Shown piece by piece: positions 22,745-35,304 of a stretch of DNA of 64,000 nt. The notes beneath the pieces are model-generated. The model did not search any database and was not told the DNA's origin. It saw nothing but the letters and a program-made list of their open reading frames with translations. Each line of letters opens with the position of its first letter. Positions within the stretch are counted from its first letter, which is position 1. This DNA comes from Aquatica leii. Lineage: Eukaryota; Arthropoda; Insecta; Coleoptera; Lampyridae. A program made the position numbers and the translations under genes. The stretch lies in assembly GCA_035610365.1 (NCBI GenBank), contig CM069438.1:53564837-53628836 (forward strand). The letters are read 5' to 3'.

Positions 22745-25700
22745 TAAAAAAAAAAACAAAAACACCAACTTTTAATTGAAGGAACAGAACCAAAAAAAAA
22801 GTTAAATGTTAACCAATCAAATTTTAAGAAACATACATTTCGTGACACGTTGACTAAATCGTATATACATACTGCTGGAAGATAATAATGTTGTCAACTA
22901 CACTTCAATCATAAAGGTATACAGTGTTAAGTAAAATTTCTGTTTTAAAGTTTCTTACTCATAATTTTTCAGCGCCAAAATCATTTTAGCGCAGAAACGT
23001 CTTTGCGCTAAAATCTCCTTGCGCCGAAAGGTTTGTCCGTTAAATCGTTTACGGTAAATATAAAACAAAAACATAAACTTTTAACTAAAGGAACAGAACC
23101 GTAAAAAAAGTTAAATTAAAAGAAACATATGTACATTTCGTTACACGTTAAATCAATTGTACTGCTGGTAGATACCAATGTTGTCAACAACATTTTAATC
23201 ACTAAGGGATAGAGTAATAAGTAAAATTTCTGTTCGAATTCAAAATCGTTTTAGCGCAGCAACGTCTTTGCGCTAAAATCTCGATGCGCCGAATTGTTCG
23301 TCAGTCAAATTCTTTACGGTGAATATAAATCAGAAACATCAACTTTAAACTGAAATAAAATCGTAAAAAAGTTGAACGTTGAGCAATCAAATATTAAGAA
23401 ACACAAATTTCGTAACACGTTAATTTTAATGTGACTACATACTGCTGGTAGATAACAATGTTACAAACAACATTCAAATCACCAAAAGATACAGCGTTAC
23501 GTAAACTTTCTGTTCAAATTCAAGTATCTTACTCAAAAATTTTCAGTGCCGAAATCGTTTTAGCGCAGAAACTTCATTGCGCTAAAATCTCCTTGCGCCG
23601 AAATCTTTGTTCGTCAAATCGTTTACGGTAAATCAATGTTGGGCAATTCAATTTTTAGAAACGTAAATTTAGTAACACGTTAACCTTATTGTGACAACAT
23701 ACTGCTGGTAGATAATAATGTTATCAAGAACATTTAAATCACCAGTGTTAAGTAAAATTTCGTTCGAATTCATATCTCTTACTCAAAATTTTTCTGCGCA
23801 AAAATCGTTTTAGCCCAGAAACGTGTTTGCGCTAAAATCTCCTTGCGCCGAATTCTACGCAATTCAAATCGTTTACGGTAAATATGAAACACAAAATCCA
23901 ATTTTTAACTGAATGACAGAACCGTAAAAAAAGTAAATGTTCAGCAATTCAATTTTAAGAAACATAAATTTCGTGACACGTTAACTTAAATGTATCTCCA
24001 TTTTGCTGGTAGATAATAATGTTGTCAACAACATTTCAATTACCAAGAGATACGGTGTTAAGTAAAATTTCTGTTCGAATTCAAGTATCTAAATCACATT
24101 TTTTAAGCGCTAATATCTTTTTGGCGCAAAAACGTCTTTGCGCTAAAATCTTGTTGCGCCGAAATGTTCGTCCGTCAAATTCTTTACGGTAATTATAAAA
24201 CAGAAACACCAACTTAAAAAAATCGTAAAAAAAGTTAAATGTTGAGCAATCAAATTTTAAGAAACATACATTTTGTAACATGTTAACTTTAATGTGACTA
24301 CATACTGCTGGTAGATAATAATGTTACCAACAACATTCAAATCACCAAGAAATACAGTGTTAAGTAAACTTTCTCTTCAAATTCAAGTATCTTACTCAAA
24401 AATTTTCAGTGCCAAAGTCGTTTTACCGCAGAAATGTCTTTGCGCTAAAATCTCCTTGCGTCGAAATCTTTGTTCGTCAAATCGTTTACGGTAAATATAA
24501 AGCAGAAACAGTAGCTTTTAATTAAAGAAACAGAATCGTAAAAAAAGTAAATGTTGAGCAATTCAATTTCAAGAAACATACATTCCAATCACCAAGAAAT
24601 ACAGCATTAAGTGAAATTTCTGTTTAAATTCATGTCTCTTACTCAAAATTTTTCAGCGCCAAAACTGTTTCAGCGCAAAAACGGCTTTGCGCTAAAATCT
24701 CGTTGCGCCGACATGTCCGTCGGTCAAATTGTTTACGGTAACTATAATACAAAAACACCAACTTTTAACTGAATGAACAGAACCGTAAAAAAGTTAACTG
24801 TTAACCAATGAAATTTTAACAAATATACATTTCGTGACACGTTAATTTAATTGTATTTACATACTCTTGGTCGATAATAATGTTGTTAACAACATTCCAA
24901 TCATCAAAGGATATAGCGTTAAGTAAAATTTCTGTTCAAATTCAGACCTCTTACTCAAAATTTTTCAGCGCCAAAATCGTTTTAGTGCAGATACCTTTTT
25001 GCGCTAAAATCTCGTTGCGCCGAAATGTTCGTCCGTCAAATCATTTACGGTATATATAAAACAAAAACACTAATTTTTAACTGAAAGACAGAACCGTAAA
25101 AAAAGTAAATGTGAAGCAATTCAATTTTAAGAAACATACATTTAGTGACACGTTAACTTAATTGTATCTCCACACTTTTGGTACATAATAATGTTGTCAA
25201 ATTGTTGTTGTTAATAAATTGTTAAGTAAAATTTTTGTTCGAATTCAAGTATCTTACTCACAATTTTCAGCGCCAAAGTCGTTTTAGCGCAGAAACGTCT
25301 ATGCGCTAACATCTCGTTGCGCCGAAATTTTCGTCCGTCAAATTCTTTACGGTAAATATAAATCAAAAACACCAGTTTTAAACTGAAATAAAATCGTAAA
25401 AAAGTTGAATGTTGAGCAACCAAATTTTAAGAAACATAAATTTCGTAACACGTTAACCTGAAGGTGACTATATACTGCTGGTAGATAATAATGTTATCAA
25501 CAACATTCAAATCACCAAGAGATATAATATTAAGTAAAATTTCTGTTCAAATTCAAGTATCCTACTCAAAATTTTGCAGTGCCGAAATCGTTTTAGCGCA
25601 GAAACGTCTTTGCGCTAAAATCTCGTTGCGCCGAAATGTTCGTCCGTCAAATTCTTTACGGTAAATATAAAGCAGAAACGTCAACTTTAAACTGAAATAA

Positions 25701-26535
25701 AATCGTAAAAAAGTTGAATGTTGAGCAATCAAATTTTAAGAAACATACATTTCGTAACACGTTAACTTGAAGGTGACTACATACTGCTGGTAGATAATAA
25801 TGTTATCAACAACATTCCAATCACCAAGAGATATAGTGTTAAGTAAAATTTCTGTTCGAATGCAAGTATCTTACTCAAAATTTTGCAGTGCCGAAATCGT
25901 TTTAGCGCTAAAATCTCGTTGCGCCGAAATGTTCGTCCGTCAAATTCTTTACGGTAAATATAAAGCAGAAACGTCAACTTTAAACTGAAATAAAATCGTA
26001 AAAAAGTTGAATGTTGAGCAATCAAATTTTAAGAAACATACATTTCGTAACACGTTAAATTGAAGGTGACTACATACTGCTGGTAGATAATAATGTTATC
26101 AACAACATTCCAATCACCAAGAGATATAGTGTTAAGTAAAATTTCTGTTCGAATGCAAGTATCTTACTCAAAATTTTGCAGTGCCGAAATCGTTTTAGCG
26201 CTAAAATCTCGTTGCGCCGAAATGTTCGTCCGTCAAATTCTTTACGGTAAATATAAAGCAGAAACACCAACTTTAAACTGAAATAAAATCGTAAAAAAAG
26301 TTGAATGTTGAGCAATCAAACTTTAAGACACATACATTTCGTAACACGTTAACTTTAAAGTGACTACATACTGCTGGTAGATAATAATGTTATCAACAAC
26401 ATTCAAATCGGCAAGAGATACAGTGTTAAGTAAAATTTCTGTTCGAATTCAAGTATCTTAATCACTCTTTTTAGCACTAAAATCGTTTTAGCGCAGAAAC
26501 GTCTTTGCGCTAAAATCTCGTAATCGTAATCTCGT

Positions 26536-26815
26536 AAAAGTCAAAAATTTGTCTATCTGGATTCCAAAAACGTTAGTCTACTTAAAATAAAAATAAAATA
26601 ATCAGATATTTATTTATTAGATAAAAACTAATTTATTTATAATAATACTTAAAAACCTATTAAAAACAAATAGAACGATAAAAGCAAAAATAGGTTAGAA
26701 AAAATGTACCGGCGAATGTTTGTAAGACGGATAATAACAATATTTTGACATATACAGACTACAGCGCCACAATTTTTGAAATCCTGAAAAACGTCTAACA
26801 TGCATACCGTGACAC
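26536..26815. repeat. Non-satellite block in satellite B, copy 1
   Basis: About 280 bp without satellite B words, starting AAAAGTCAAAAATTTGTC and ending near ATGCATACCGTGACACG. It recurs at 28307-28590 together with the following satellite unit. It encodes nothing visible. It could be a small insertion that was later amplified with the array. Confidence 0.8.
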
Positions 26816-28306
26816 GTTAATTTGAATAACAGTAACAGACATCTTGTGAAGCGTTAATTTTAATGTGACTAAATACTGCTGATAGATAATAATATTATTA
26901 AGAACATTCTAATCATCAAGAGGTACCGTGCTAAGTAAAATTTCTGTTTGAATATCTTACTCAAAATTTTTCAGTGCCGAAATCCTTTTAGCGCAGAAAC
27001 GTCTTTGCGCTAAAATCTCTTTGCGCCGAAATCATCGTCCGTCAAATCGTTTACGGTAAATATAAAACAAAAACACCAATTTTGAACTAAAATAATAGGA
27101 ACGTCAAAAAAAGTTAAATGTTGAGCAATCAAAATTTAAAAAACATACATTTCGTAACACGTTAACTTGAAGGTGACTACATACTGCTGGTAGATAATAA
27201 TGTTATCAACAACATTCAAATCACCAAAAGATATAGTGTTAAGTAAAATTTCTGTTCAAATTCAAGTATCTTAATTACATTTTTTATAGCCAAAATCGTT
27301 TTTGCGCAGAAAAGTCTTTGCGCTAAAACCTCGTTGCGCCGAAATTTTAGTCAGACAAGTTCTTTACGGTAAATATAAAGCAGAAACGTCAACTTTAAAC
27401 TGAAATAAAATCTTAAAAAAAGTTGAATGTTGAGCAACCAAACTTTAAGAAACATACATTTCGTAACACGTTCACTTGAAGGTGACTACATACTGCTGGT
27501 AGATAATAATGTTATCAACAACATTCAAATCACCAAGAGATATAATGTTAAGTAAAATTTCTGTTCGAATGCAAGTATCTTACTCAAAATTTTGCAGTGC
27601 CGAAATCGTTTTAGCGCAGAAACGTCTGCGCTAAAATCTCGTTGCGCCGAAATGTTCGTCCGTCAAATTCTTTACGGTAAATATAAAGCAGAAACACCAA
27701 CTTTAAACTGAAATAAAGTCGTAAAAAAAGTTGAATGTTGTGCACTCAAACTTTAAGACACATACATTTCGTAACACGTTAACTTTAAAGTGACTACATA
27801 CTGCTGGTAGATAATAATGTTATCAACAATAATCAAATCAGCAAGAGATACAGTGTTAATTAAAATTTCTGTTCGAATTCAAGTATCTTAATCACCTGTT
27901 TTAGCAATAAAATCGTTTTAGCGCAGAAACGTCTTTGCGCTAAAATCTCGTTGCGCCGAAATGTTCGTCCGTCAAAAAAAAATTAAATGTTGAGCAATTA
28001 AGATTTATAAAAGATACATTTCGTGACACGTTAAAGTTAATGTGACTACATACATATCAAGGAATACCGCGCTAAATAAGATTTCTGTTGGAAAATAAGT
28101 ATCTTACTTAAAATTTTCCCCACAAATGTTCTTCAGCCTAATCGTTTATGCAAAATATAAAACACAAATAGCAACTTTGAGCTGGAAAAGCATAACCGTA
28201 AAAAAAGTTATCGACATATAACTTGTTGAGCAATCAAATTTTAAGTACAGGCGTTTTATTATGACTTGAACTGTGACCTTGAGTCGAAAATCGGAATTAA
28301 TAAACT

Positions 28307-28590
28307 AAAAGTCAAAAATTTGTCTATCTGGATTCCAAAAACGTTAGTCTACTTAAAATAAAAATTAAAAATAATCAGATATTTATTTATGAAATAAAAA
28401 CTAATTTATTTATAATAATACTTAATAACCTATTAAAAACAAATAGAACGATAAAAGCAAAAATAGGTTAGAAAAAATGTACCGGCGAATGTTTGTAAGA
28501 CGGATAATAACAATATTTTGACATATACAGACTACAACGCCAAAATTCTTGAGATCCTAAAAGACGTTTAACATGCATACCGTGACACGT
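28307..28590. repeat. Non-satellite block in satellite B, copy 2
   Basis: Near-identical to 26536-26815, about 1.77 kb away in the same orientation. Similarity continues through the next unit to about 28936, then ends where the downstream units belong to different subtypes. Confidence 0.8.
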
Positions 28591-29149
28591 TAATTTAAAA
28601 AACAGTAACAGACATCTTGTGAAGCGTTAATTTTAATGTGACTAAATACTGCTGATAGATAATAATATTGTTAAGAACATTCTAATCATCAAGAGGTACA
28701 GTGCTAAGTAAAATTTCTGTTTGAATATCTTACTCAAAATTTTTCAGTGCCGAAATCGTTTTAGCGCAGAAACGTCTTTGCGCAAAAATTTCTTTGCGCC
28801 GAAATCATCGTCCGTCAAATCGTTTACGGTAAATATAAAACAGAAACACCAATTTTGAACTAAAATAACAGAAACGTCAAAAAAAGTTAAATGTTGAGCA
28901 ATCAAAATTTAAAAAACATACATTTCGTGACACGTTAACTTTAATGTGACTACATACTGCTGATAAATACGAATTTTGTTAACAACATTCTAATTATCAC
29001 GGATTACAGCGCTAAATAAAATTTCTGTTTGAAAATAAGTATCTTAATTAAAAATTTCAGCGACAAAATCGTTTTAGCGCAAAATGTTCTTTGGCCTAAT
29101 CGTTTATGCAGAAAGTAAAACAAAAATAACATGCATCTCGTCACACGTT

Positions 29150-30230
29150 AATTTAATAACAGTAACAGACATCTTGTGACGCGTTAATTTTAATGTGACT
29201 ACAGACTGCTTGTAGGTACGAACGCTGTTAACAACATTTTAATCTCCAAGTAATACAGCGCTAAGTAAAATTTCTGTTTGAAAATAAGTATCTTACTTAA
29301 AATTTTCAGCGACAAAATCATTTTAGCGCAGAAACGTCTTTGCGCCAAAATCTCCTTGCGCCAAAATGTTCTTTACCCTAATTGTTTATGCAAGATATAA
29401 AACAAAAATAACAACTTTAAAATAAAAAAATAAAACCGGAAGAAAAACGTAAAACGTCGAGAAATCAAATTTTAGATAACATGCATCTATCTCGTGACAC
29501 GTTAATTTTAATAACAGTAACAGACATCTTGTGACGCGTTAATTTTAATGTGACTACAGACTGCTTGTAGGTACGAACGCTGTTAACAACATTTTAATCT
29601 CCAAGTAATACAGCGCTAAGTAAAATTTCTGTTTGAAAATAAGTATCTTACTTAAAATTTTCAGCGACAAAATCATTTTAGCGCAGAAACGTCTTTGCGC
29701 CAAAATCTCCTTGCGTCAAAATGTTCTTTACCCTAATTGTTTATGCAAGATATAAAACAAAAATAACAACTTTAAAATAAAAAAATAAAACCGGAAGAAA
29801 AACGTAAAACGTCGAGAAATCAAATTTTAGATAACATGCATCTATCTCGTGACACGTTAATTTTAATAACAGTAACAGACATCTTGTGACGCGTTAATTT
29901 TAATGTGACTACAGACTGCTTGTAGGTACGAACGCATTTAACAACATTTTAATCTCCAAGTAATACAGCGCTAAATGAAATTTCTGTTTGAAAATAAGTT
30001 TCTTACTTAAAATTTTCAGCGACAAATCATTTTAGCGCAGAAACGTCTTTGCACCAAAATCTCCTTGCGCCAAAATGTTCTTTACCCTAATTGTTTATGC
30101 AAGATATAAAACAAAAATAACAACTTTAAAATAAAAAAACAAAACCGGAAAAAAAAACGTAAAACGTCGAGCAATCAAATTTTAGATAACATGCATCTAT
30201 CTTGTGACACTTTAATTTTAATAACAGTAA
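29150..30230 (+). repeat. Three near-identical 359-bp units in satellite B
   Basis: The word TAATAACAGTAACAGACATC occurs at about 29153, 29512, 29870 and 30223, giving periods near 358 bp. The units are nearly identical, much more so than other satellite B units, so this is a recent local expansion. The extra length relative to 295 bp comes from a ~50-bp segment holding TAATAACAGTAACAGACATC. Confidence 0.88.
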
Positions 30231-31559
30231 CAGACATCTTGTGACGCGTTAATTTTAATATGACTACAGCCTGCTTGTACGTAGGTACGAACAACATTTT
30301 AATCACCAAGAATTACAGGTCTAAGTAAAATTTCTGTTTGAATATAATTATCTTATTTAAAATTTTCAGCGACAAAATCCTTTTAGCGCAGAAACGCCTT
30401 TGCGCCAAAATGTTCTTTAGCCTAATCGTTTATGCTAATGGTAAAACAAAAATAACAACTTTAAACTGAAAAAATAAAACCTTAAGAAAAAGTTAAACGT
30501 CGAACAATCAAATTTTAGATAACATGCATCTCGTCACATGTTAATTTTAATAACAGTAACAGACATCTTGTGATGCGTTAATTTTAATCTAACTACAGAC
30601 TGTTTCTAGATACGAATTTTAACATCGTTTCAATCACCAAGGGATACAGCGCTAACTAAAATTTCTGTTTGAAAATAAGTATCTTAGTTAAAATTTTCAG
30701 CGACAAAATCCTTTTAGCGCAGAATCGTATTTGCGCCAAAATGTTTATTCGCCAAATCGTCTACGCTTAATATAAAATAGAAACACAAACGTTAAACTGA
30801 ACGTATAGAACCGTCAAACAAGAGTTAAATGTCTTGGAATCAGATTTTAAGTAACATTTTGTGACACGTTACCTTTAATGTGACTTCACACTACTGGTAG
30901 ATAATGTTCACAACAACATTCGAATCACCAAAATATATAGTGCCCATTCAAATTTTTGTTTGAATATAAACATCTTACGTAAAATTTTTCGATGCGGAAA
31001 CCGCTTTGGCGCAAATATGTCATTGCGCCAAAATCTGCTTGCGCCGAAACGTTCTTCCGTCAAAACGGTCTACGCTTAATATAAAACAAAAATAACTTTA
31101 AAATAAGAAAAATAAAACCGGAAAAAAAAACGTAAAACATCGAGCAATCAAATTTTAGATAACATGCATCTATCTCGTGACACGTTAATTTTAATAACAG
31201 TAACAGACATCTTGTGACGCGTTAATTTTAATGTGACTACAGACTGCTTGTAGGTACGAACGCAGTTAACAACATTTTAATCTCCAAGTAATACATCGCT
31301 AAGTAAAATTTCTGTTTGAATATAAGAATCTTACTTAACATTTTTAGTTTTAGCGCAGAAATGTTTTTGCCCCAACATTCCTTGCGCCCTAATGTTCTTT
31401 CGCACAATTGTTTACGCTCAATATAAAACAGAAACATTAACTTCAAACTCATTGAAAAACGTTTTTGGCACAGAAACGTTTTGCGCTAAAATTTCTTTGC
31501 GCCAAAATGTATTTCCGCCAAATCGCTTATGCCAAATATAAACCAAAAATTTTGATTTG

Positions 31560-33600
31560 TAGGAATACAACGTAATGCTGTAGAGAACATTTTAATTGTA
31601 ATTGTTCATCATTCGATTAATCAAAAACACCATACTCAGCTCTATGGTAAAAAACCTACATACCACTCATTAAGATTTTTTCCTTCTAAGCGCAACATAT
31701 GTGTATATCAAAATTACCTGTTTGTGTAATTCTTTCTACATTGGTAAAACCGGGTAATTATTCATTACACAACATTTTAAATGTTTTTTTTTAATTTTGT
31801 TCGTTTTTAAGCTCAACAGTTTCTTTCTCGCCTTGTTGAAGCCCACAACAAAATTAGATCAAACGCTGTGATAACTTAAGATTCCATTTATTAAGTAATC
31901 CGCAGAACGTTATCTACGAATCTCAGAGCCTACTAAAAGTCAAACAAAAAATCAATTACAAGTGCTCTATATATTCCGCCAAAGTGTATTCGAAATGCAA
32001 AGCAAATCGATTTCAAGCAAAAGAATTGCCGAACCAGCAGAAATCACCGATTTACTCGAAATCGCATCCGTTACCTTCGAATATTTCTCGACAAAACGAA
32101 AAGAAAGCACGGACCGCGATTAGGATTTTGTCGTATTATGTACAAACTTCCATTTTCCGGAAGAATCACCGGGTTATAATGCGACTTGCTCAAGAAGAAT
32201 AACTAGATTTTTAGAGAAAAAAAAATGCGTTCAATTTTCTTTTCGTTTACGTTATAAATAACGTCGATAATTTTTGCCATATTTTATTGGAAGCCACGTC
32301 GGGGGCGCTTCCTTTTAACACCGATTTAGAAAAAAGTTGACCATGAAATAATAAACAATTCTATTTTCGTTCGGTTCGTTTAATCTATGTAATCGGAACA
32401 TGTAATTTATGAATTGCGTAATCTTTACGTAAATCTTTCAGTTTTCGTTGTTGCCGGAGTTGTTATTTTTATGTACGAGGCTGTAAAAGTATTCTTACTT
32501 TTTATGTAAATTGCATGTAAATTCGAAAGCATTTTCTCGTCAAAAATTATATTTTATTTAAAAAATCGTAACTACGAAAACGCGTGTATCATTTTCTATA
32601 TGTCTTTGGTTTACAAACTTCAGTAATCAAAAAAATTACTTTTTTGGAAAATTTTCAAGTACGTGAATTCTGAGTAGACAGAAAAAGAAAAGTAAAAAAT
32701 TGGATAATTTAAAGCAAAAAACCGATAATGGTACAGAATTTCAGAGTAGATGAAAGCAAAGGCCATCAAAACTGAATGCGAGCTTTGAACCAAAGCTATG
32801 TATACAACACCAGAAAAAACGTTGACTATATAGGTCTATGGTCGTAGACAAAAGGAAAGAAATTGGGACTGTAATGTAGAAAGAACCCAACTCTAGAAAA
32901 AAATGACACATAAGTGTCAGTTAATCTTCCAAGTGACAAAATTTGTTTCGAATTGGCAACGTCGCACCATCATGAAATAAAAATTAATTCTGCACTACCG
33001 AAAAAGGCATCAGACCGATATCAATTTATATTCGTCTCGTCCGTCTCGTTTTTTTAATATCATTTATATATGGAATCCCTCGACATATATAATTCAGAGC
33101 GTTGCTCAGATGATATACAAAAAAAAATGACTTATTATGCACATCTTTCTTTTTATTTGAAAATAAAACAAGTCCGCAATCAATATACACAAAAAGACGA
33201 ATATAAAATTTGGGTTAACCGAAAGCCATTATAAATTCAAGTTTCTGCATGTCCGTTTTAAATTGCTTCTCTTTTGTGAGTTTTACCAAAACTTGGTTTT
33301 TAACAAAATAAAATTTAAGCACGTTGAACCAAATGTTTATACAATTATTAAAAAATATACATGCGATCAAGGTTACACGAATGAGTTTATAAAATGTCTA
33401 ATAGTGCAATTGCAAAAACCGTATCACAGTATTCCCAATGCTGATCAGCACCTAACAGACGAAAGAGTTATTGACTGGCTTTTGTTGTTAGTTTCCGCAG
33501 TCATAGTGACAAACGTGTGTACTCAATTTTTACAGCTTATAACTTCGTATAAACACAGGTGATTATTAATACACAGACTGCTTACAGTTTGATATAGAAC
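31560..33600. other. Unassigned, relatively CpG-rich DNA
   Basis: No transposon or satellite is recognised. The stretch 31900-32350 has many CpG dinucleotides and holds a 72-codon open stretch (31984-32202, beginning with GTG) ending in RIFRKNHRVIM-like basic residues. The stretch 33263-33562 holds a 99-codon frame. Neither has splice sites, domain motifs or a good start that I can defend. This may be old host DNA, for example an intron or UTR. Confidence 0.35.
33263..33562 (+). other. Open frame of 99 codons, uncertain
   Basis: The frame encodes an N-terminal aromatic-rich part, a middle of mixed composition (CDQGYTNEFIKCLIVQLQKP) and a hydrophobic segment WLLLLVSAVIVTNVC that could span a membrane. 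Its amino-acid mix is less AT-driven than neighbouring chance frames. I do not recognise a family, and no exon signals are evident. Chance or an old exon are both possible. Confidence 0.2.
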
Positions 33601-33602
33601 AA

Positions 33603-34085
33603 TACGAGGAGTGACAGAAAGGTAACGAGTAGTTTTTTATCGTTTTCATAACAACAATGTAGTTCTTTTGGACATCTATACATCGGCAGAGACGTTGTTT
33701 CCAGTGATGATAGCAGCGCTGGATTATAGCCTTTAGCACGTTTGTCCCAAAATGTCGCCTTTTTATGACGTTTTTTTTTAATTTGGAAAAAAGAAAACAG
33801 CTACAGAGATCATATCAGGTGAGCATTGATGCCTTTTGAACTCAGAAACGGATAGAGATGGCTGTGTGACATGGACCGTGGTCATGATCCATGTGTTTGC
33901 AACATCTGGTCTCACACCTACCTTCCTTTTTCTGAGCCTTTCAAAAACGCCTTTTTTCACAGGGTGGTATTTAAATATCCGGTTATCACACTTCCGAAAA
34001 AATTGTCATTAGAATTTTTGTCCAGAGGATCAAAAACGGTTCTATCTTAACTGAACACTGTTACCTTTCATTAATCATTCATTTT
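33603..34085 (-). mobile_element. mariner-family transposon relic
   Basis: The left edge reads TA followed by CGAGGAGTGACAGAAAGGTA, close to terminal repeats of mellifera/irritans-type mariners (TACGAGG...AAAGTAAC). A transposase fragment lies just inside on the minus strand. The right side has only a partial complement, GTTACCTTTC near 34068-34077, so the 5' end of the element is degraded or missing. It is far shorter than a full mariner of about 1.3 kb. Confidence 0.65.
33778..34010 (-). pseudogene. mariner transposase C-terminal fragment
   Basis: On the minus strand the frame reads GVFERLRKRKVGVRPDVANTW. After a one-base shift it reads MDHDHGPCHTAIS, and in the first frame again SLSVSEFKRHQCSPDM and FFFPN. 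Mariner transposases have RVRPDIA..W, then LHHDNAPCHTA, then SV.EFL, then a PYSPDLAPCDFFLFPK block. The Asp of HDH corresponds to the second Asp of the DD34D catalytic triad. The third Asp region is degenerate: MISVAVFFFPN replaces SPDLAPCDFFLFP. Everything N-terminal, including the DNA-binding domain and the first Asp, is missing. This is a dead fragment. Confidence 0.72.
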
Positions 34086-34508
34086 CTGAAAGTCATAATT
34101 CTAACTAAATTTCACTACACCGCTGGTTGCGGACCTCACTGGATATAAAATCTTAGGTTTATTCGACACATACGAGGAGGGTTGCCATGTGTACTTTCAC
34201 TTGCATGTTTTAAGTCGCCATGAACCGTCTATTTTAATAAGACACCTATCCGCTAAATTGTAAGTACTTCTTTCTATTAAATTTTCATCGTCGGTTATTT
34301 CTATTACGCTTTTAGCGAATTTGTTAAATTACTATTTTGTTAAAAGAATAAATGGCAATAGTGCATGTTATTATTGGATAGAATTATATACGCTCGTTAC
34401 GTTTCTCGTTGATTGTCTTTTTTGCTCTATCATATTCTCTTCGTTAGTGAGTTTAGACGTACTCTTGGTGTATCCGAGCTCAGGATCTTGACAGTACGAG
34501 GAGTACTC
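34086..34508. other. Unassigned DNA before the gypsy relics
   Basis: No motif is recognised. TACGAGGA-type words recur at about 34168 and 34493, similar to the mariner end at 33603, the second directly beside the gypsy copy 1 breakpoint. Confidence 0.35.
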
Positions 34509-35300
34509 TATGCAAAATCAGATAATATCTGCTTCTATTCTTCCTTGTCCTCAATTTCTTCTACCTTTCGTCGTGCAGACGGATGCTTCTGACTTTGGAC
34601 TAGGTGCTGTATTAAGCCAAGAGACTTCCGAAAGCGAGAAAGAATTATTCTGCTACCGAAAAATAGTGTTTAGCGGTGTTGTGGGCTATCGAAAAGTTCG
34701 AAACTTACATCACAGGAACTCATTTTACCGTGACCACAAATCATCACTTTCATCTCTGATTAAATTAATTACAAAATCCTACTGGTAAATTAGCAAGATG
34801 GACTATGATGATTCTTAATAGAAAAGGTACAGACCATGTGGCACCTGATGCTCTTTCTCGTTCGGTTCCTCTCATCGATACTGTTTTTTATGACTTTACT
34901 TATTACTCTTTCGATAAATGACGTGTGGTATAAAAATCTATGTAGGCGGATTGTGGCGGCTTTGCATAAATTCTCTATGTGGTTAGTACAGGATGGTGTT
35001 CTGTACCGCCGAGCTAAGTCTTCATTCTCATCGGCCGATATCTGGAAATGGGAAAGCCCTACGTAATAACGTTGTAAAGTTATTCGGGAACATCATGATC
35101 CTCCCATTACTGAACATTGCCGCGTGAGCAAGAATTCTACAACTTTATTATTAGACAGGAATGCGTAAGGATGTTTCTTCGTGTAAAACCGTCTAATCCT
35201 TGGCAACTGTGTTAAGATATTGTTGGTCATCTTCCTTGTTCCTCTAAAGGTCACTGTTATCTCCTAGTAGTATCCGATTGCTTTACTATATTCTCTTGGT
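34509..35300 (+). pseudogene. Ty3/gypsy pol relic copy 1: RNase H and integrase start
   Basis: The frame starts abruptly at MQNQIISASIL (34510) and reads FVVQTDASDFGLGAVLSQE, the first block of the RNase H domain with its catalytic Asp. Coding then changes frame: LWAIEKFETYITGTHF is followed by TNHHF, where the family has TDHHSL. A third frame gives RKGTDHVAPDALSRS, the end of RNase H. The integrase N-terminal part follows (INDVWYKNLCRRIVAALHKF, LVQDGVLYRRA), then a degraded SSKGHCYLLVVSDCFT at about 35245-35290, the start of the integrase core. At least two frameshifts and stops. It is roughly 95 percent identical to 35894-36690, so the two are a duplication of one relic. Confidence 0.85.
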
Positions 35301-35304
35301 TTTT

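Larger units (their letters stand above)
22530..31560 (+). repeat. Satellite B, about 295-bp units with internal hairpin
   Basis: About 30 tandem units. The register mark is CTGCTGGTAGATAATAATGT; units spaced near 293 bp are clear at 25786, 26079 and 26369. Each unit has AGTAAAATTTCTGTTCGAAT, then a GCGC-rich core, GTTTACGGTAAATATAAA, TTGAGCAATCAAATTTTAAG and ACACGTTAACTT. The core is the most constant part and contains an inverted repeat TTTTAGCGCA...TGCGCTAAAA. Units from about 28950 onward form a second subtype with CTAATCGTTTATGC and a longer AT spacer. Two non-satellite blocks interrupt the array. Short frames on either strand arise only from the repeated unit. Confidence 0.95.

Noticed and set aside
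25777..26315. Two nearly identical small frames on each strand (25777-26025 with 26070-26315, and 25800-25988 with 26093-26281)
   Set aside because: They are the same frame in adjacent copies of satellite B and would not be genes. The + strand frames are likewise repeat artefacts.
22530..31560. Regular repeats with palindromic core, at first sight CRISPR-like
   Set aside because: Units are about 295 bp with no unique spacers, in an insect-type genome. This is a satellite.
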